Assembly: GCA_021820525.1 (NCBI GenBank)
Contig: JAKADM010000005.1
Coordinates: 52,584 to 116,583 of the forward strand
Reading direction: 5' to 3'
DNA from: Thermoplasmata archaeon
GTDB taxonomy: Archaea; Thermoplasmatota; Thermoplasmata; Thermoplasmatales; Thermoplasmataceae
DNA: 64,000 bases
Both the position numbers and the translations under genes were made by a program. Below the pieces are notes generated by a model that saw only the letters and a program-made list of their open reading frames with translations, searched no databases and was not told the origin of the DNA. Within the stretch, counting starts at the first letter, position 1; each line of letters opens with the position of its first letter. Positions 7,491 to 16,433 of the stretch are shown here, in pieces.

Positions 7491-8996
7491 ATGGAAAAAA
7501 AGGCGGGCATATCAATCCTTTTATTTTTTATCTCATTTTTTCTATTCACAGAAGTAGCTTTAACCGGTTTTTTCCTGCATGTTTTCATAATACACACATT
7601 TGCAGCAGGATATCTTGAGATATTTCTGCCTGTCCTGATTTCATTTATGTTGTTATCATTTTTTTTAATTTTCAGTTCAAGGGTAATCTTCTTTTACATT
7701 TCACTTTATGTTGCGCTTTCAATGTTCTTAATGGAAATTTTTTCCCTGCATGAATCCTCTGCAGGAATAGTTCTTGTTGGTTTTCTTCTATATGCTGCAT
7801 TCATATACCTTAACAGCGGTAAAATACAGGGCAAGAAAATCAGGGTTACAACGTTCTTTGCAACCCTAACTCTCATAGCCTTTCTTGGAGGAATAATATC
7901 CCTATTCCAGCAGCCATATGTAATTCCCATCACTATTGAAACAGCAAACACCCTTTTCATTGGGGTAGGCCATTCCCTTCCCATTCTGGAAAAATATGGT
8001 ATTTTCATCATAAGCCCGGATATGATGATGACTGTAAGTCCCATAGAGTTCCTGATTTTCTTTGGCATATCCTCACTGGTTTCAGAAAACTATTTTCTCA
8101 TTATAAGGTACATTGAAAATAAGAGATCAGCAATGGGCAGGGTTGGGGCTGCAATATATGGTATTACAGGGGCTCTGAGCTGCCAGTGTGAAAGTTATAT
8201 TGCTCTTCTCCCCGCCATAAGTGCGTTCCTTCTTGATGAAATTCTCCTTCCAACGGTATTCTCCAGTTTGATTCTTCTGTTCCTCACATATATATTCGTT
8301 TCAAAATTCTATATGAAGGGAAGGCACATATTCTATTTTGAACCGGAAAGATGGAACAGAAACAGCAGGCTGCAGCTACTCTTTTTAAGTTCATCTGTTA
8401 TTCTGCCTCCAATCATTGTAACAATTGGAGTGTATTTCGGCTTGCAGTTGAATCCAATCTTCTTCTTTTTATCTGCAATGTATATGGTTCTTGAAGGCTA
8501 CATATTTTCCTATTCCATATTCCGTTTCATAAGGCCAGTTTTAAGGACAAGGCTTGCAAACACCATCATAAGCACAGCTGGGGTTGTCATATCCCTCATA
8601 TGGTATTTTCCCTATCTTACAGGTCTAGCATATCACAACGGCCTCATATTTGATGTCATGACGCTCAGTGGTTTTCTTGGTGGTATAATGATGGCATATT
8701 CCTATTCCCATTCACCAAGGGTTCAGGCCTATGCCATAAACGAATACATAACCGTAATATTTAGCATATTTCCACTGGCCATTTTCTATCTGGGAAATGT
8801 TCTGGAGATAAGAATATGGCCTTTCTTTACACTGGAAGGCCAGATCATATATTCACTCATAAACTGGCTTATAATGCTTCCCGTTATGTGGCTGACTACC
8901 CATATTTCCCTTCAGAATCTTGTATCGGAAAACACATGTGAAAATGTTAAGGTTTCAGATCAGAAAGTTCCTGAAACACTTACAAACCTATCCTAA
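7491..8996 (+). CDS. Polytopic membrane protein in the Rieske/cytochrome b operon
   Basis: A 501-residue protein that is almost entirely hydrophobic, with roughly 13-14 predicted membrane helices and no soluble domain. One loop contains the cysteine pair motif SCQCES in GALSCQCESYIALLPA. I do not recognise the family. By position it resembles the hydrophobic CbsB-type proteins that accompany Rieske/cytochrome b genes in Sulfolobales, but I cannot show homology by eye. It starts 4 bp after cytochrome b and is probably a subunit or assembly factor of that complex (inference). Its 3' end overlaps the convergent aminopeptidase gene by 9 bp. Confidence 0.75.
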   Translation: MEKKAGISILLFFISFFLFTEVALTGFFLHVFIIHTFAAGYLEIFLPVLISFMLLSFFLIFSSRVIFFYISLYVALSMFLMEIFSLHESSAGIVLVGFLLYAAFIYLNSGKIQGKKIRVTTFFATLTLIAFLGGIISLFQQPYVIPITIETANTLFIGVGHSLPILEKYGIFIISPDMMMTVSPIEFLIFFGISSLVSENYFLIIRYIENKRSAMGRVGAAIYGITGALSCQCESYIALLPAISAFLLDEILLPTVFSSLILLFLTYIFVSKFYMKGRHIFYFEPERWNRNSRLQLLFLSSSVILPPIIVTIGVYFGLQLNPIFFFLSAMYMVLEGYIFSYSIFRFIRPVLRTRLANTIISTAGVVISLIWYFPYLTGLAYHNGLIFDVMTLSGFLGGIMMAYSYSHSPRVQAYAINEYITVIFSIFPLAIFYLGNVLEIRIWPFFTLEGQIIYSLINWLIMLPVMWLTTHISLQNLVSENTCENVKVSDQKVPETLTNLS

Positions 8997-11345
8997 CCTT
9001 TTTTTAACTTCTGAATATATTTCAAGGAGTTCCATCCCTGATTTCACACCAAGAGTACTGTCCTTTGATCCATATTTTTCAATCTTTTTCTCAATGCCCT
9101 GTCTATCAACAAGGCCCAGATAGGGGATTGCATACTCAAACAGGAGGGATGCGGCGCCTGTATCTCCAAACTTATTTCTTATGGCCTTTGAGATCATCCC
9201 AAACATCAGCAACATAAGTTTTCTCGATCTGTGGTTTGTTATGAGGCCATAGAGCACCACAGGAGCCTCCTGAGACTTTATCCTGCCGTCAGATAGCATG
9301 GAAAGAATCTTTATCTGCCTGCTCTTGGAATTTGTGTATGCAATGCCATAACATATCTTTGAATAGAGTTCTGGATTTTTTACGGTCTTCAGATATCCTG
9401 AAAGTTTATAGAAATTAATGCTGCTCCTTGCAGCACCTATGGCAGCTGCCCCCTGTTCATATCCAGGGATATTCTCAAGTTTTGATATTTTCCCTCCCAT
9501 AAGTTCGGAATATGTCCAGTCCACAATGGCAAGGGTATTGTTAAGATCCTCCCTTACATAGAAAGAAATTGCATCATCCCTCACAGTGAATGAGGTTTGA
9601 AGCATCTTCCTCAACAGGTTTGATAGTTTTGATGAAATCTGGAATCCTCCATCACTGATAAAAAAGAGGGTCCTTATGTGGGTTGAGGCCGCCATGAACA
9701 TGGGATAGAAAAACTCCTTTGAATTGTCGTCAAGAAATGAAATGTAATCCTTAAGCTCAATTTGCCCACTCATCAGCATCATAAATCGGCTCATTTCTTC
9801 AAGGGCAAGGGTCCATTTATCATTACGGTTTGGGAAGTTCAAATTAAGAGGCTCGGCCAGGTAATAGCCATACATATTTCTATTCAGGCACTCCACAGTC
9901 TGTGCCTCTATTTCAATGTCCTTCCCATTCATTATTATATTTTTCTCCTTTCCATCTACAACCAGAAATAGGGGGAGAATCCAGTAGCTCTGATCCTTGC
10001 CATTCAGAAGAAACCTTCTCTGCCTTATGCTAAAAATGTTATCGCTTTTCCTTTCCAGGTTTATGATGGGGAAGCCCGGCTTGCTTATCCAGCTTTGGGC
10101 CATCTCTGGAATATTTATGTCTCCAGAACACGTGTTTAGAAAGTACCATAAGTCTGTGGCTGTCCCGTTTTCAAACTGCTTTTTCTTCAGGTATTTTGAT
10201 ATTCCCTCTTTAAAATTTTCCTCTCCCATTGCGTGTTCTATCATCCTCAAAACAGAGGCGCCTTTACCATAACTTATTTCGTCAAAGATCTGCTCAAATT
10301 CATTTTCAGAAACTTCCGGTCCAACAGGATGGGTGCACTTTAGAGAATCCTTAAACATGGAAGAAAACATATCGCTGAACACGAAATATTCTTCCATTCC
10401 CAGTTCCGGGTAGATCGCAGCGGCGCACTTTTCAGCCATAAGGGTCGCAAAGCTTTCGTTTAACCAAAGATCAGACCAGCTGCTCAGGGTTACCAGATTT
10501 CCAAACCACTGATGGGCAATCTCATGGGCGATGGTGTCCACGATCTCCCTTTTCTGATCCATATCTTTATCACTGTACAGCAGTAATTTGCTCTCCCGAA
10601 ATGTAATGGCTCCCCAGTTTTCCATGGCTCCAGGAGCAAAATCAGGAATGGCAATGAGATGAAGTTTATTGAGTGAATATTCCTGACCAAAATAGTTTTC
10701 ATAGAATAGAAGGCAATCGGCCGCAACTTTGAGGGCAAAATTTGCATCACCTCTTATCTGTCCCGGGGCAGAAAGGATAATCTCCTTGCCCTTATAGCCA
10801 AGCTTTACTTCCTCCATTTTCCCTATGCCCAGGTAAAAAAGGTATGTTGCCATTTTAGGTGTGGAATGGAATTTAATTTCCCTGAGGCCATTCACAATAA
10901 TTTCCGTATCCACAGATGTATTTGATATTACGTCATATCCTGGAGGCACAACAACTGTTAGTGTGAATCTTGCCTTTTTTCCGGGATCATCAAAGCAAGG
11001 AAAGACAGATCTTGCATTCTTTGGTTCAAGATCAGTTGTAATCATTCTATTGTCTTCATTGCCAGAGAAATATATTCCATTAAGTTTGTTTCCTATCCTG
11101 TTTTTAAATCTCACATAAAGGTTTATGTCGGAGTCAAAGACATTGTTCACCTTTATCTTCTTACTTTCAGGGATTATTTTAAAATTAACTTCGTGACCGT
11201 TGATGAGAACATCTTCAACCTCGCTCACATCAGAATCAAGTTCCAGTATCTTATCAGGACTGGAAATGCTTATGGTAACTTCACCAGAATATTCACCGGA
11301 TATCTCCGGAAACTGCATTTTTATTGAATATGATATAATATCCAC
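8988..11345 (-). CDS. M1 aminopeptidase, tricorn-interacting factor F2/F3 type
   Basis: A 785-residue cytosolic metallopeptidase. The substrate-anchoring motif GAMEN is at 239-243 and the zinc site HEIAH at 274-278 with Glu297 18 residues later, so all ligands and the catalytic Glu are present. Length and overall sequence match the Thermoplasma tricorn-interacting factors F2 and F3 (about 780 residues), which release amino acids from the short peptides produced by the tricorn protease. I cannot decide between F2 and F3. A single gene on the minus strand, with an AT-rich promoter region of about 50 bp separating it from the hypothetical gene upstream. Confidence 0.92.
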   Translation of the reverse strand: MDIISYSIKMQFPEISGEYSGEVTISISSPDKILELDSDVSEVEDVLINGHEVNFKIIPESKKIKVNNVFDSDINLYVRFKNRIGNKLNGIYFSGNEDNRMITTDLEPKNARSVFPCFDDPGKKARFTLTVVVPPGYDVISNTSVDTEIIVNGLREIKFHSTPKMATYLFYLGIGKMEEVKLGYKGKEIILSAPGQIRGDANFALKVAADCLLFYENYFGQEYSLNKLHLIAIPDFAPGAMENWGAITFRESKLLLYSDKDMDQKREIVDTIAHEIAHQWFGNLVTLSSWSDLWLNESFATLMAEKCAAAIYPELGMEEYFVFSDMFSSMFKDSLKCTHPVGPEVSENEFEQIFDEISYGKGASVLRMIEHAMGEENFKEGISKYLKKKQFENGTATDLWYFLNTCSGDINIPEMAQSWISKPGFPIINLERKSDNIFSIRQRRFLLNGKDQSYWILPLFLVVDGKEKNIIMNGKDIEIEAQTVECLNRNMYGYYLAEPLNLNFPNRNDKWTLALEEMSRFMMLMSGQIELKDYISFLDDNSKEFFYPMFMAASTHIRTLFFISDGGFQISSKLSNLLRKMLQTSFTVRDDAISFYVREDLNNTLAIVDWTYSELMGGKISKLENIPGYEQGAAAIGAARSSINFYKLSGYLKTVKNPELYSKICYGIAYTNSKSRQIKILSMLSDGRIKSQEAPVVLYGLITNHRSRKLMLLMFGMISKAIRNKFGDTGAASLLFEYAIPYLGLVDRQGIEKKIEKYGSKDSTLGVKSGMELLEIYSEVKKRLG

Positions 11346-11397
11346 GTTATGATAATGAAAGATTAATATTAATAATTAACAGTCGCCAGCTGGAACC

Positions 11398-11784
11398 TTA
11401 CCTTCTGTTCCGCACAAGTTCAATAAGCTTCATCTGATCAAATTCAAGGGTAAATTTGATCTTTTTTGCCTTTAAGATTTTTGATATCTTATCGGCAGCC
11501 TCACTTACCGATTCAGATGGATTATAATGGGCAATGATCATCTCCTTTCTGTCAATGGGAAATATGAGGTTCAGGTTTGTCTCTTCCGAGTGGAATCCAA
11601 TGGGCTTTTTATTATTCTGAATTTCCCTCATATTCAACTCAAGCCTGACCATTATGATCTGTTCCTCTTCCTGAGGAATCTTCTTATCTCCCTTTATCAC
11701 ATCCATTATCTCGGGAAAGCACTTTTCAAGGGTTTTCCATTGAAATGTATCGTCAAATTTAAAATGTGCACTCCAGTTTTTCAC
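11398..11784 (-). CDS. Hypothetical protein
   Basis: A 128-residue soluble, lysine- and glutamate-rich protein that I do not recognise. No signal peptide or membrane helix is visible. The middle reads as an alpha/beta pattern (IIMVRLELNMREIQ, LNLIFPIDRKEMIIAHY) and the end is basic (VRNRR). It lies upstream of the aminopeptidase on the same strand with a 52-bp gap, so co-transcription is possible but not shown. Confidence 0.65.
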   Translation of the reverse strand: MKNWSAHFKFDDTFQWKTLEKCFPEIMDVIKGDKKIPQEEEQIIMVRLELNMREIQNNKKPIGFHSEETNLNLIFPIDRKEMIIAHYNPSESVSEAADKISKILKAKKIKFTLEFDQMKLIELVRNRR

Positions 11785-11890
11785 ATATCATCATATTTAC
11801 TTTTTATAACTATTTTTCCAATTAATTTTATTTCAGGCATTAGTAAAAGGTTAAATCTTTTTAAAGACTCATATGGATCAGATTGAAACA

Positions 11891-11898
11891 TTTTAATA
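11891..11898 (+). promoter_or_regulatory. TATA element of tRNA-Gln
   Basis: TTTTAATA lies about 25-32 bp before the first base of the tRNA, the normal distance for an archaeal TATA box. Confidence 0.5.
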
Positions 11899-11922
11899 GA
11901 TGTGTAAAATCTCCAACCACTT

Positions 11923-11995
11923 AGCCCTGTGGTGTAGTGGCCAAGCATTACGGGCTCTGGACCCGTCGACGGCAGTTCGAATCTGCCCGGGGCTA
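11923..11995 (+). tRNA. tRNA-Gln (CTG)
   Basis: The cloverleaf can be folded by eye. Acceptor strands AGCCCTG (11923-11929) and CGGGGCT (11988-11994) pair with one G-U; the anticodon stem ACGGG/CCCGT encloses loop CTCTGGA with anticodon CTG; the T arm is GGCAG-TTCGAAT-CTGCC. The discriminator is A and CCA is not encoded. No intron is seen. Short T-run follows. Confidence 0.95.
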
Positions 11996-12146
11996 CTTTT
12001 CATTGAAATTCAATTGAAAATGGTTTTGATGCTTACACTTTGAATGATATGCCTCCTTTTATTGTTTCATATATTTCCCAGTAAACATATTAATTGTCGT
12101 TGGATTCTTTATAAAAATTGTAAATATGAAAAGAAAATAAACCCCC

Positions 12147-12635
12147 ATGGCAGAATCCGACCATACGGATAATGAAAACTTTCTTCAGGAATATTGTGAG
12201 CTGATTGATGCTGAAATCGATTCTACTTCAGATTATTTCAAGTTTCAAAACAGTGTTAAGATGGCCTTTGCTTCCCTGGGCCTTGCTGTTTCAACAGGAA
12301 TAAGAATAAACGCTACAAGGGAGTTAATCGATATGCTGGATCAGTTATACCAGAATGTAACAGATCCTGACATAGCTCTGACAGATGAAAGCAGAAAAAA
12401 ATTAAATCATGCAGATGATGTGTGGCTTGATATGAAACAGAAAATGGCTGCAGGGGATATAAGAAGCTCCCATCTGCTCAATGCAAGTTCCCATGTATCA
12501 CTTGCCCATTCATACCTTTGCGCCCTGAAAAAGGAAGAGGGATTTTCAGACGCAATAACTGACTATAGTTTAAAATATTTTAAGAAATTGAGTGTTTTTA
12601 TATATAGAGAGGCCATCGGCCACGTTATGCTTTAG
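12147..12635 (+). CDS. Hypothetical helical protein
   Basis: A 162-residue protein with no membrane helix, rich in acidic residues and predicted to be mostly alpha-helical. There is no motif I can name. The segment KMAAGDIRSSHLLNASSHVSLAHSY has the look of a helical-hairpin repeat such as those in DUF357-type proteins, but the match is too weak to claim. Its 3' end overlaps the convergent epimerase gene by 11 bp. Confidence 0.65.
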   Translation: MAESDHTDNENFLQEYCELIDAEIDSTSDYFKFQNSVKMAFASLGLAVSTGIRINATRELIDMLDQLYQNVTDPDIALTDESRKKLNHADDVWLDMKQKMAAGDIRSSHLLNASSHVSLAHSYLCALKKEEGFSDAITDYSLKYFKKLSVFIYREAIGHVML

Positions 12636-13464
12636 GAAGATTCTGCACATAATCTTCAAATTTTTTCTGATCCTTAATAAATCTGATTACTGAACTTGCC
12701 TCCCTGAAATAATCCTCCAGGATTCTATCAAGGGTTATTTTGTCTATCTTTCCCTCTTCAACAAGTTTTTCACCTGCGTGTCTTGAAAGAATCCCTCCCG
12801 CTTCCTTTATTTCAGGCTTTCCCATCTTTTTTCCATATATGTTCATGCAATCCAGGAATGTGAGCTGGGATGATGAGTTTGCATAGATGGCACCGGTTAT
12901 GCCTGAACTCTTTTTTATAGTCTCGGCAATATCTTCAATATGTGTAGGTGATGCCCTCCCCTCTCTCGGAAGTCTGTCCACCCCCTTTGAATAGAGCTGG
13001 TTGATCAAATTTATAAATGAATCGTTGTGCCCTCCAAATACAAAGGATAGTCTTACTATGAGGTGGTTTTTCACAAGGGAAGCGTTGTCCTCCCCGGTCC
13101 TCCTGGTTCTGAAATATTCATTCTTTCCATAATGGACATTTATGGATGAAAAATATATCAATCTCTGATTCTTGTCAATTCTCTTTACTTCATTTGCAAC
13201 AGCCTTGATTCCAAATACGTTTACCTTCATTGCCTCATCCTCATTTGCAGAGTATGAGTTGCTGAGGTAGTATATGGTATCATAGTTCTTGATCAATGGA
13301 ACAAGCTTTTCATGGTCTGAAACGTCACCTTCAATCCAGTTAAACTTTTCAAACTCCTTACCTTCAAGTTTGTGTCTTGAATAGTAATCTGTCTCCTCGT
13401 GTCCCATAAGTAACATCAAATTTCTGCCAATGTATCCACTTCCGCCAATGAATAGTGCTTTCAC
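12625..13464 (-). CDS. NAD-dependent epimerase/dehydratase (extended SDR)
   Basis: A 279-residue protein with an N-terminal nucleotide-binding motif GGSGYIGRN (8-16) and a Ser/Tyr region SSINVHYGKN that provides the Ser and Tyr-x3-Lys-like catalytic residues of the extended short-chain dehydrogenase family. Members act on nucleotide sugars as epimerases, dehydratases or reductases. The protein is a little short for a UDP-glucose 4-epimerase, and nearer in size to dTDP-rhamnose reductase-like enzymes. Substrate unknown. It lies 37 bp downstream of the major-facilitator gene on the same strand and may share its transcript. Confidence 0.8.
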   Translation of the reverse strand: MKALFIGGSGYIGRNLMLLMGHEETDYYSRHKLEGKEFEKFNWIEGDVSDHEKLVPLIKNYDTIYYLSNSYSANEDEAMKVNVFGIKAVANEVKRIDKNQRLIYFSSINVHYGKNEYFRTRRTGEDNASLVKNHLIVRLSFVFGGHNDSFINLINQLYSKGVDRLPREGRASPTHIEDIAETIKKSSGITGAIYANSSSQLTFLDCMNIYGKKMGKPEIKEAGGILSRHAGEKLVEEGKIDKITLDRILEDYFREASSVIRFIKDQKKFEDYVQNLPKA

Positions 13465-13501
13465 GTTTACTGTATGTCCATATATGACATATGTTTTTCC
13501 A

Positions 13502-14878
13502 TTATTGTTCCTCCATTGGGAGTATTTCCCTTATATCTGAGCTTTCCACTTTAGACAATATAAAATTGTCAATTTTCAACATCAGGACAAGTATTATGGA
13601 TATGGTTGCGCATATGGCAGAAGCCAAAAACATGAATTCAAAGTTATTGGAAGAAATTGTCAATATGAATGAAATACCAACCGCTGCTGTGAGGAGGGCA
13701 AGATTGTTGAAGAATGCAGAAAGGCCAAAGAAAGAAGAAAGGGCTGCTTCCCTGTCCCCTTCAAGTGAAGTTATGAGAAAGGCTCCAATGGGATAGGATG
13801 AAACTAAAAAAGTTCCCCATGCAAGCCCACCAACTGCAAGGTAGATCATCACCAGATCCATTGTTCTGTAAGTGGATGCGAAAAGCATTGTAATTGTAAG
13901 GAGCAGGAGGCCATATATCATCATATTTTTCTTATTTCTCATTTTCCTGTACGCAATTCCCAGAGGAATGGATGAGAGAAATGTAATGAGGTTGAAGATT
14001 GCAAAGCCAACGGCGGCAAAAACAAGTGCTCCGCCCTTCGAGGATGTGAAGGAATAACCTGCGCTGTCCACATAGGAAACAAAGTAAATGGCAATGGATT
14101 CATAGGCTACCCATGAAAAGAACTGAATCAGAAAATAAATCAATATTCTTCTGTCTCTGAACATGAGGGATACCTTTTTTCCCAGTGTTTTCTTATCTTT
14201 TACCACTATCTCCCTTTCCTCTGGCATTTTCTCCTTTACAATGAGGGGAGTAATTACGCCGGTTACAATGATAACCATACCTTCTATGAGCGCCGTATTT
14301 TTGATCCCTATTTTCGTTTCAAATCCTGCGACTAAGAGAAAAGCAACAATGGAACCCATGGCAAGGAAGGAATTTATATATCCTGATGCAACTCCCCAGT
14401 TTTTCATTTCAAATGTTTTTGGCATCAGGGAATTATATGGGGTTCGCATAAAATGTGCAGATATATATAGGGCAATTAAGAGTGCAATCAGTTCATTAAC
14501 GCTTGTGGCGTAGGGAATTAAAACAACCATGGAAAACATTACAATTATGGATGTCACGATCATTATGCCTCTTGTATCATGGGGGTAGAGAAATCTCCTG
14601 TCTGCAAGAAATCCTGAAATTGGATCGGCAAAAATACCTACAAGACCTTCAAGCCCCAATATGAGACCGGAAAAAGCATCAGACAAACCGAATCCATTAA
14701 TTTCAATGAAAGGAGTAAATATCCTGTTAAAACCCCACGCTGTATAAATGGCTATGGCAGTCATAGAGAGGAAAATGTAACTTAAATTTCCAGAATATAT
14801 GTTTTTTCCATCCTCCTCACGGTATAATTTTGAAAGCATGCAATTGTATACCCATTCTTTAAAATTAAAATTTTCCAT
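13502..14878 (-). CDS. Major facilitator superfamily transporter
   Basis: A 458-residue protein with about 12 membrane helices. The loop between helices 2 and 3 reads FADPISGFLADRRF, a variant of the MFS signature, and a basic central loop (KEKMPEEREIVVKDKKTLGKK) separates the two halves. The general form is like sugar:cation symporters or other MFS carriers; substrate unknown. Its promoter lies in the divergent region shared with the TauE gene, where an 8-bp inverted repeat brackets its TATA element and probable start site, suggesting repression. Confidence 0.85.
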   Translation of the reverse strand: MENFNFKEWVYNCMLSKLYREEDGKNIYSGNLSYIFLSMTAIAIYTAWGFNRIFTPFIEINGFGLSDAFSGLILGLEGLVGIFADPISGFLADRRFLYPHDTRGIMIVTSIIVMFSMVVLIPYATSVNELIALLIALYISAHFMRTPYNSLMPKTFEMKNWGVASGYINSFLAMGSIVAFLLVAGFETKIGIKNTALIEGMVIIVTGVITPLIVKEKMPEEREIVVKDKKTLGKKVSLMFRDRRILIYFLIQFFSWVAYESIAIYFVSYVDSAGYSFTSSKGGALVFAAVGFAIFNLITFLSSIPLGIAYRKMRNKKNMMIYGLLLLTITMLFASTYRTMDLVMIYLAVGGLAWGTFLVSSYPIGAFLITSLEGDREAALSSFFGLSAFFNNLALLTAAVGISFILTISSNNFEFMFLASAICATISIILVLMLKIDNFILSKVESSDIREILPMEEQ

Positions 14879-14886
14879 TTATTTTG

Positions 14887-14919
14887 AATATGACAATGAA
14901 TAATTTTCGTCGTCATATT
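14887..14919 (-). promoter_or_regulatory. Inverted repeat over the MFS promoter
   Basis: Perfect 8-bp arms AATATGAC (14887-14894) and GTCATATT (14912-14919) are separated by 17 bp. On the minus strand the distal arm overlaps the TATA-like element TATAATAT (14915-14922) and the proximal arm covers the expected transcription start, 9 bp from the ATG. This placement fits a repressor operator (inference). Confidence 0.5.
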
Positions 14920-14960
14920 ATAGAAAATGAAAAATAAAGGAAATTTAAGGAAAAAACAAT

Positions 14961-14979
14961 TATGGGTTTACAACCCATA
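14961..14979 (+). promoter_or_regulatory. Inverted repeat upstream of the TauE promoter
   Basis: TATGGGTT (14961-14968) and AACCCATA (14972-14979) are perfect 8-bp arms around a 3-base spacer. The repeat ends 11 bp before the TATA element AAATATATAA (14991-15000), an upstream position typical of activator or upstream-repressor sites. The TATA box lies about 20 bp from the ATG at 15020, so the mRNA should be leaderless. Confidence 0.5.
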
Positions 14980-15019
14980 GATGTCATAATAAATATATAA
15001 ACTGCAGTAATCCTTAAAA

Positions 15020-16000
15020 ATGATTGATGTAGGGTCCCTGTCCGAATTTCTGCTGATCATATTCGGAGGAATAATAGCAGGAATTATAGGTTCCCTGACT
15101 GGACTTGGTGGTGGTTCGGTTCTTGTTCCAGTATTGACGCTATTTTATGGTGTACCTATAGAATACGCTACTGGTGCAAGTCTGATATCCACTATTGCAA
15201 CATCAGCTGGGTCTGCCAGCACCTATACAAAGAAAGGAATTGCAAACATCAAGATAGGTGTGGGTCTGGAAGTTGCTACAACACTTGGTGCCATTGTCGG
15301 GGCTCTTACCTTTGCTCTTGTGGTTCATGCTAATCTTCAATGGATTCTCTTCCTTCTGTTTGGTATTGTCATACTGACATCCATAATACCTACAGTTAAA
15401 AGGGGAAAATACGAATTTCCGGAAGAAAAGCCCGCAGATTTTACAAGCAGGCTGTTTCAGCTTTCTGGAAAATACCACGATGATAGGAGCAAAAGGGATG
15501 TTAAGTACACAGGCGTAAGATGGTGGCTTGGTGAAATAATCATGTTCTTTGCAGGCGTGCTTTCAGGCCTTCTTGGAATAGGCAGCGGTGCCCTTAAGGT
15601 TCTGGGAATGGACTGGGCAATGAATCTTCCCATGAAGGTTACCACAACGACAAGCAACTTCATGATTGGTATCACCGCCGCAACAGGAAGCAGTATTTAC
15701 TGGTATGAAGGATATATTCAGTTTTTCCTTGCTGCCGCCACTGCCATAGGAGTTTTAATAGGGTCGAGGATTGGCTCTGCCATACTGCTTAAGGTTTCAA
15801 ATAAGGAGATAAGGTGGATTTTCTTCGCCATACTGACGTTCCTCGGTATAGATATGATATTTAGAGGTATAACAAAATCGCATTATTATTACATAAACCC
15901 GCTGACTGGTTTCAGTGTGGCCATCGGTTTTGCAGCCATCCTCATACTGTTGCTGTTTATAAAAATGAAATTGGAGGAGAAAGCAAATGGAAACTTCTGA
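15020..16000 (+). CDS. TauE/SafE family membrane exporter
   Basis: A 326-residue protein with about 8 helices and the repeated glycine-rich signature of the family: GSLTGLGGGSVLVP near residues 23-36 and GLLGIGSGALKVLG in the second half. TauE/SafE proteins export sulfite, sulfonates or organic anions. A soluble loop of about 35 residues lies between the halves. The next gene encodes DUF1634 and overlaps it by 14 bp; this pairing is common in archaea and bacteria and suggests a two-part transporter. With SQR and other redox genes in the area, sulfur-anion export is possible but not shown. Confidence 0.88.
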   Translation: MIDVGSLSEFLLIIFGGIIAGIIGSLTGLGGGSVLVPVLTLFYGVPIEYATGASLISTIATSAGSASTYTKKGIANIKIGVGLEVATTLGAIVGALTFALVVHANLQWILFLLFGIVILTSIIPTVKRGKYEFPEEKPADFTSRLFQLSGKYHDDRSKRDVKYTGVRWWLGEIIMFFAGVLSGLLGIGSGALKVLGMDWAMNLPMKVTTTTSNFMIGITAATGSSIYWYEGYIQFFLAAATAIGVLIGSRIGSAILLKVSNKEIRWIFFAILTFLGIDMIFRGITKSHYYYINPLTGFSVAIGFAAILILLLFIKMKLEEKANGNF

Positions 16001-16388
16001 TAAACTCACCAGTCTTGTGAGCTGGATTCTGAAGATTGCTGTTTTTCTCAGTATAGGGCTGGTAACAATTGGTTCCATAATGATGTTCATATTTAACGGT
16101 GCAGATGGATATACAATATCACAGATACAGAGCTATAATTCAAAGATAAACTTAACATCCCATGCATTCTCACCAGTCCTCATACCTTCAGGTCTTGTGG
16201 CACTTAATCCAATCGCATTCATCTCCCTTGGGCTCTGGGTTCTGATTTTTACACCTGTAACTGTCCTTTTCAGTTCACTGGTAGATTATATCTACACAAA
16301 GAACAAACTGTATGTCATCTTGACTTTCATAGTTCTTTTTAATCTATTTACGGCAATACTTATTATTCCAGCATTCGTAAAACTTTGA
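15987..16388 (+). CDS. DUF1634 membrane protein
   Basis: A 133-residue protein with three predicted membrane helices (about 12-36, 72-93 and 108-130). Sequence and context match DUF1634, a family that nearly always sits beside a TauE/SafE gene. The ATG at 15987 lies inside the end of the TauE gene, preceded by a GGAGG-like site (ggaggagaaag at 15972-15982), so translation is coupled. It is likely an accessory subunit of the transporter. Confidence 0.8.
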   Translation: METSDKLTSLVSWILKIAVFLSIGLVTIGSIMMFIFNGADGYTISQIQSYNSKINLTSHAFSPVLIPSGLVALNPIAFISLGLWVLIFTPVTVLFSSLVDYIYTKNKLYVILTFIVLFNLFTAILIIPAFVKL

Positions 16389-16433
16389 TTTTTTCATCTG
16401 TTTTACAAAAACATTATTAATTTTACTTATATC

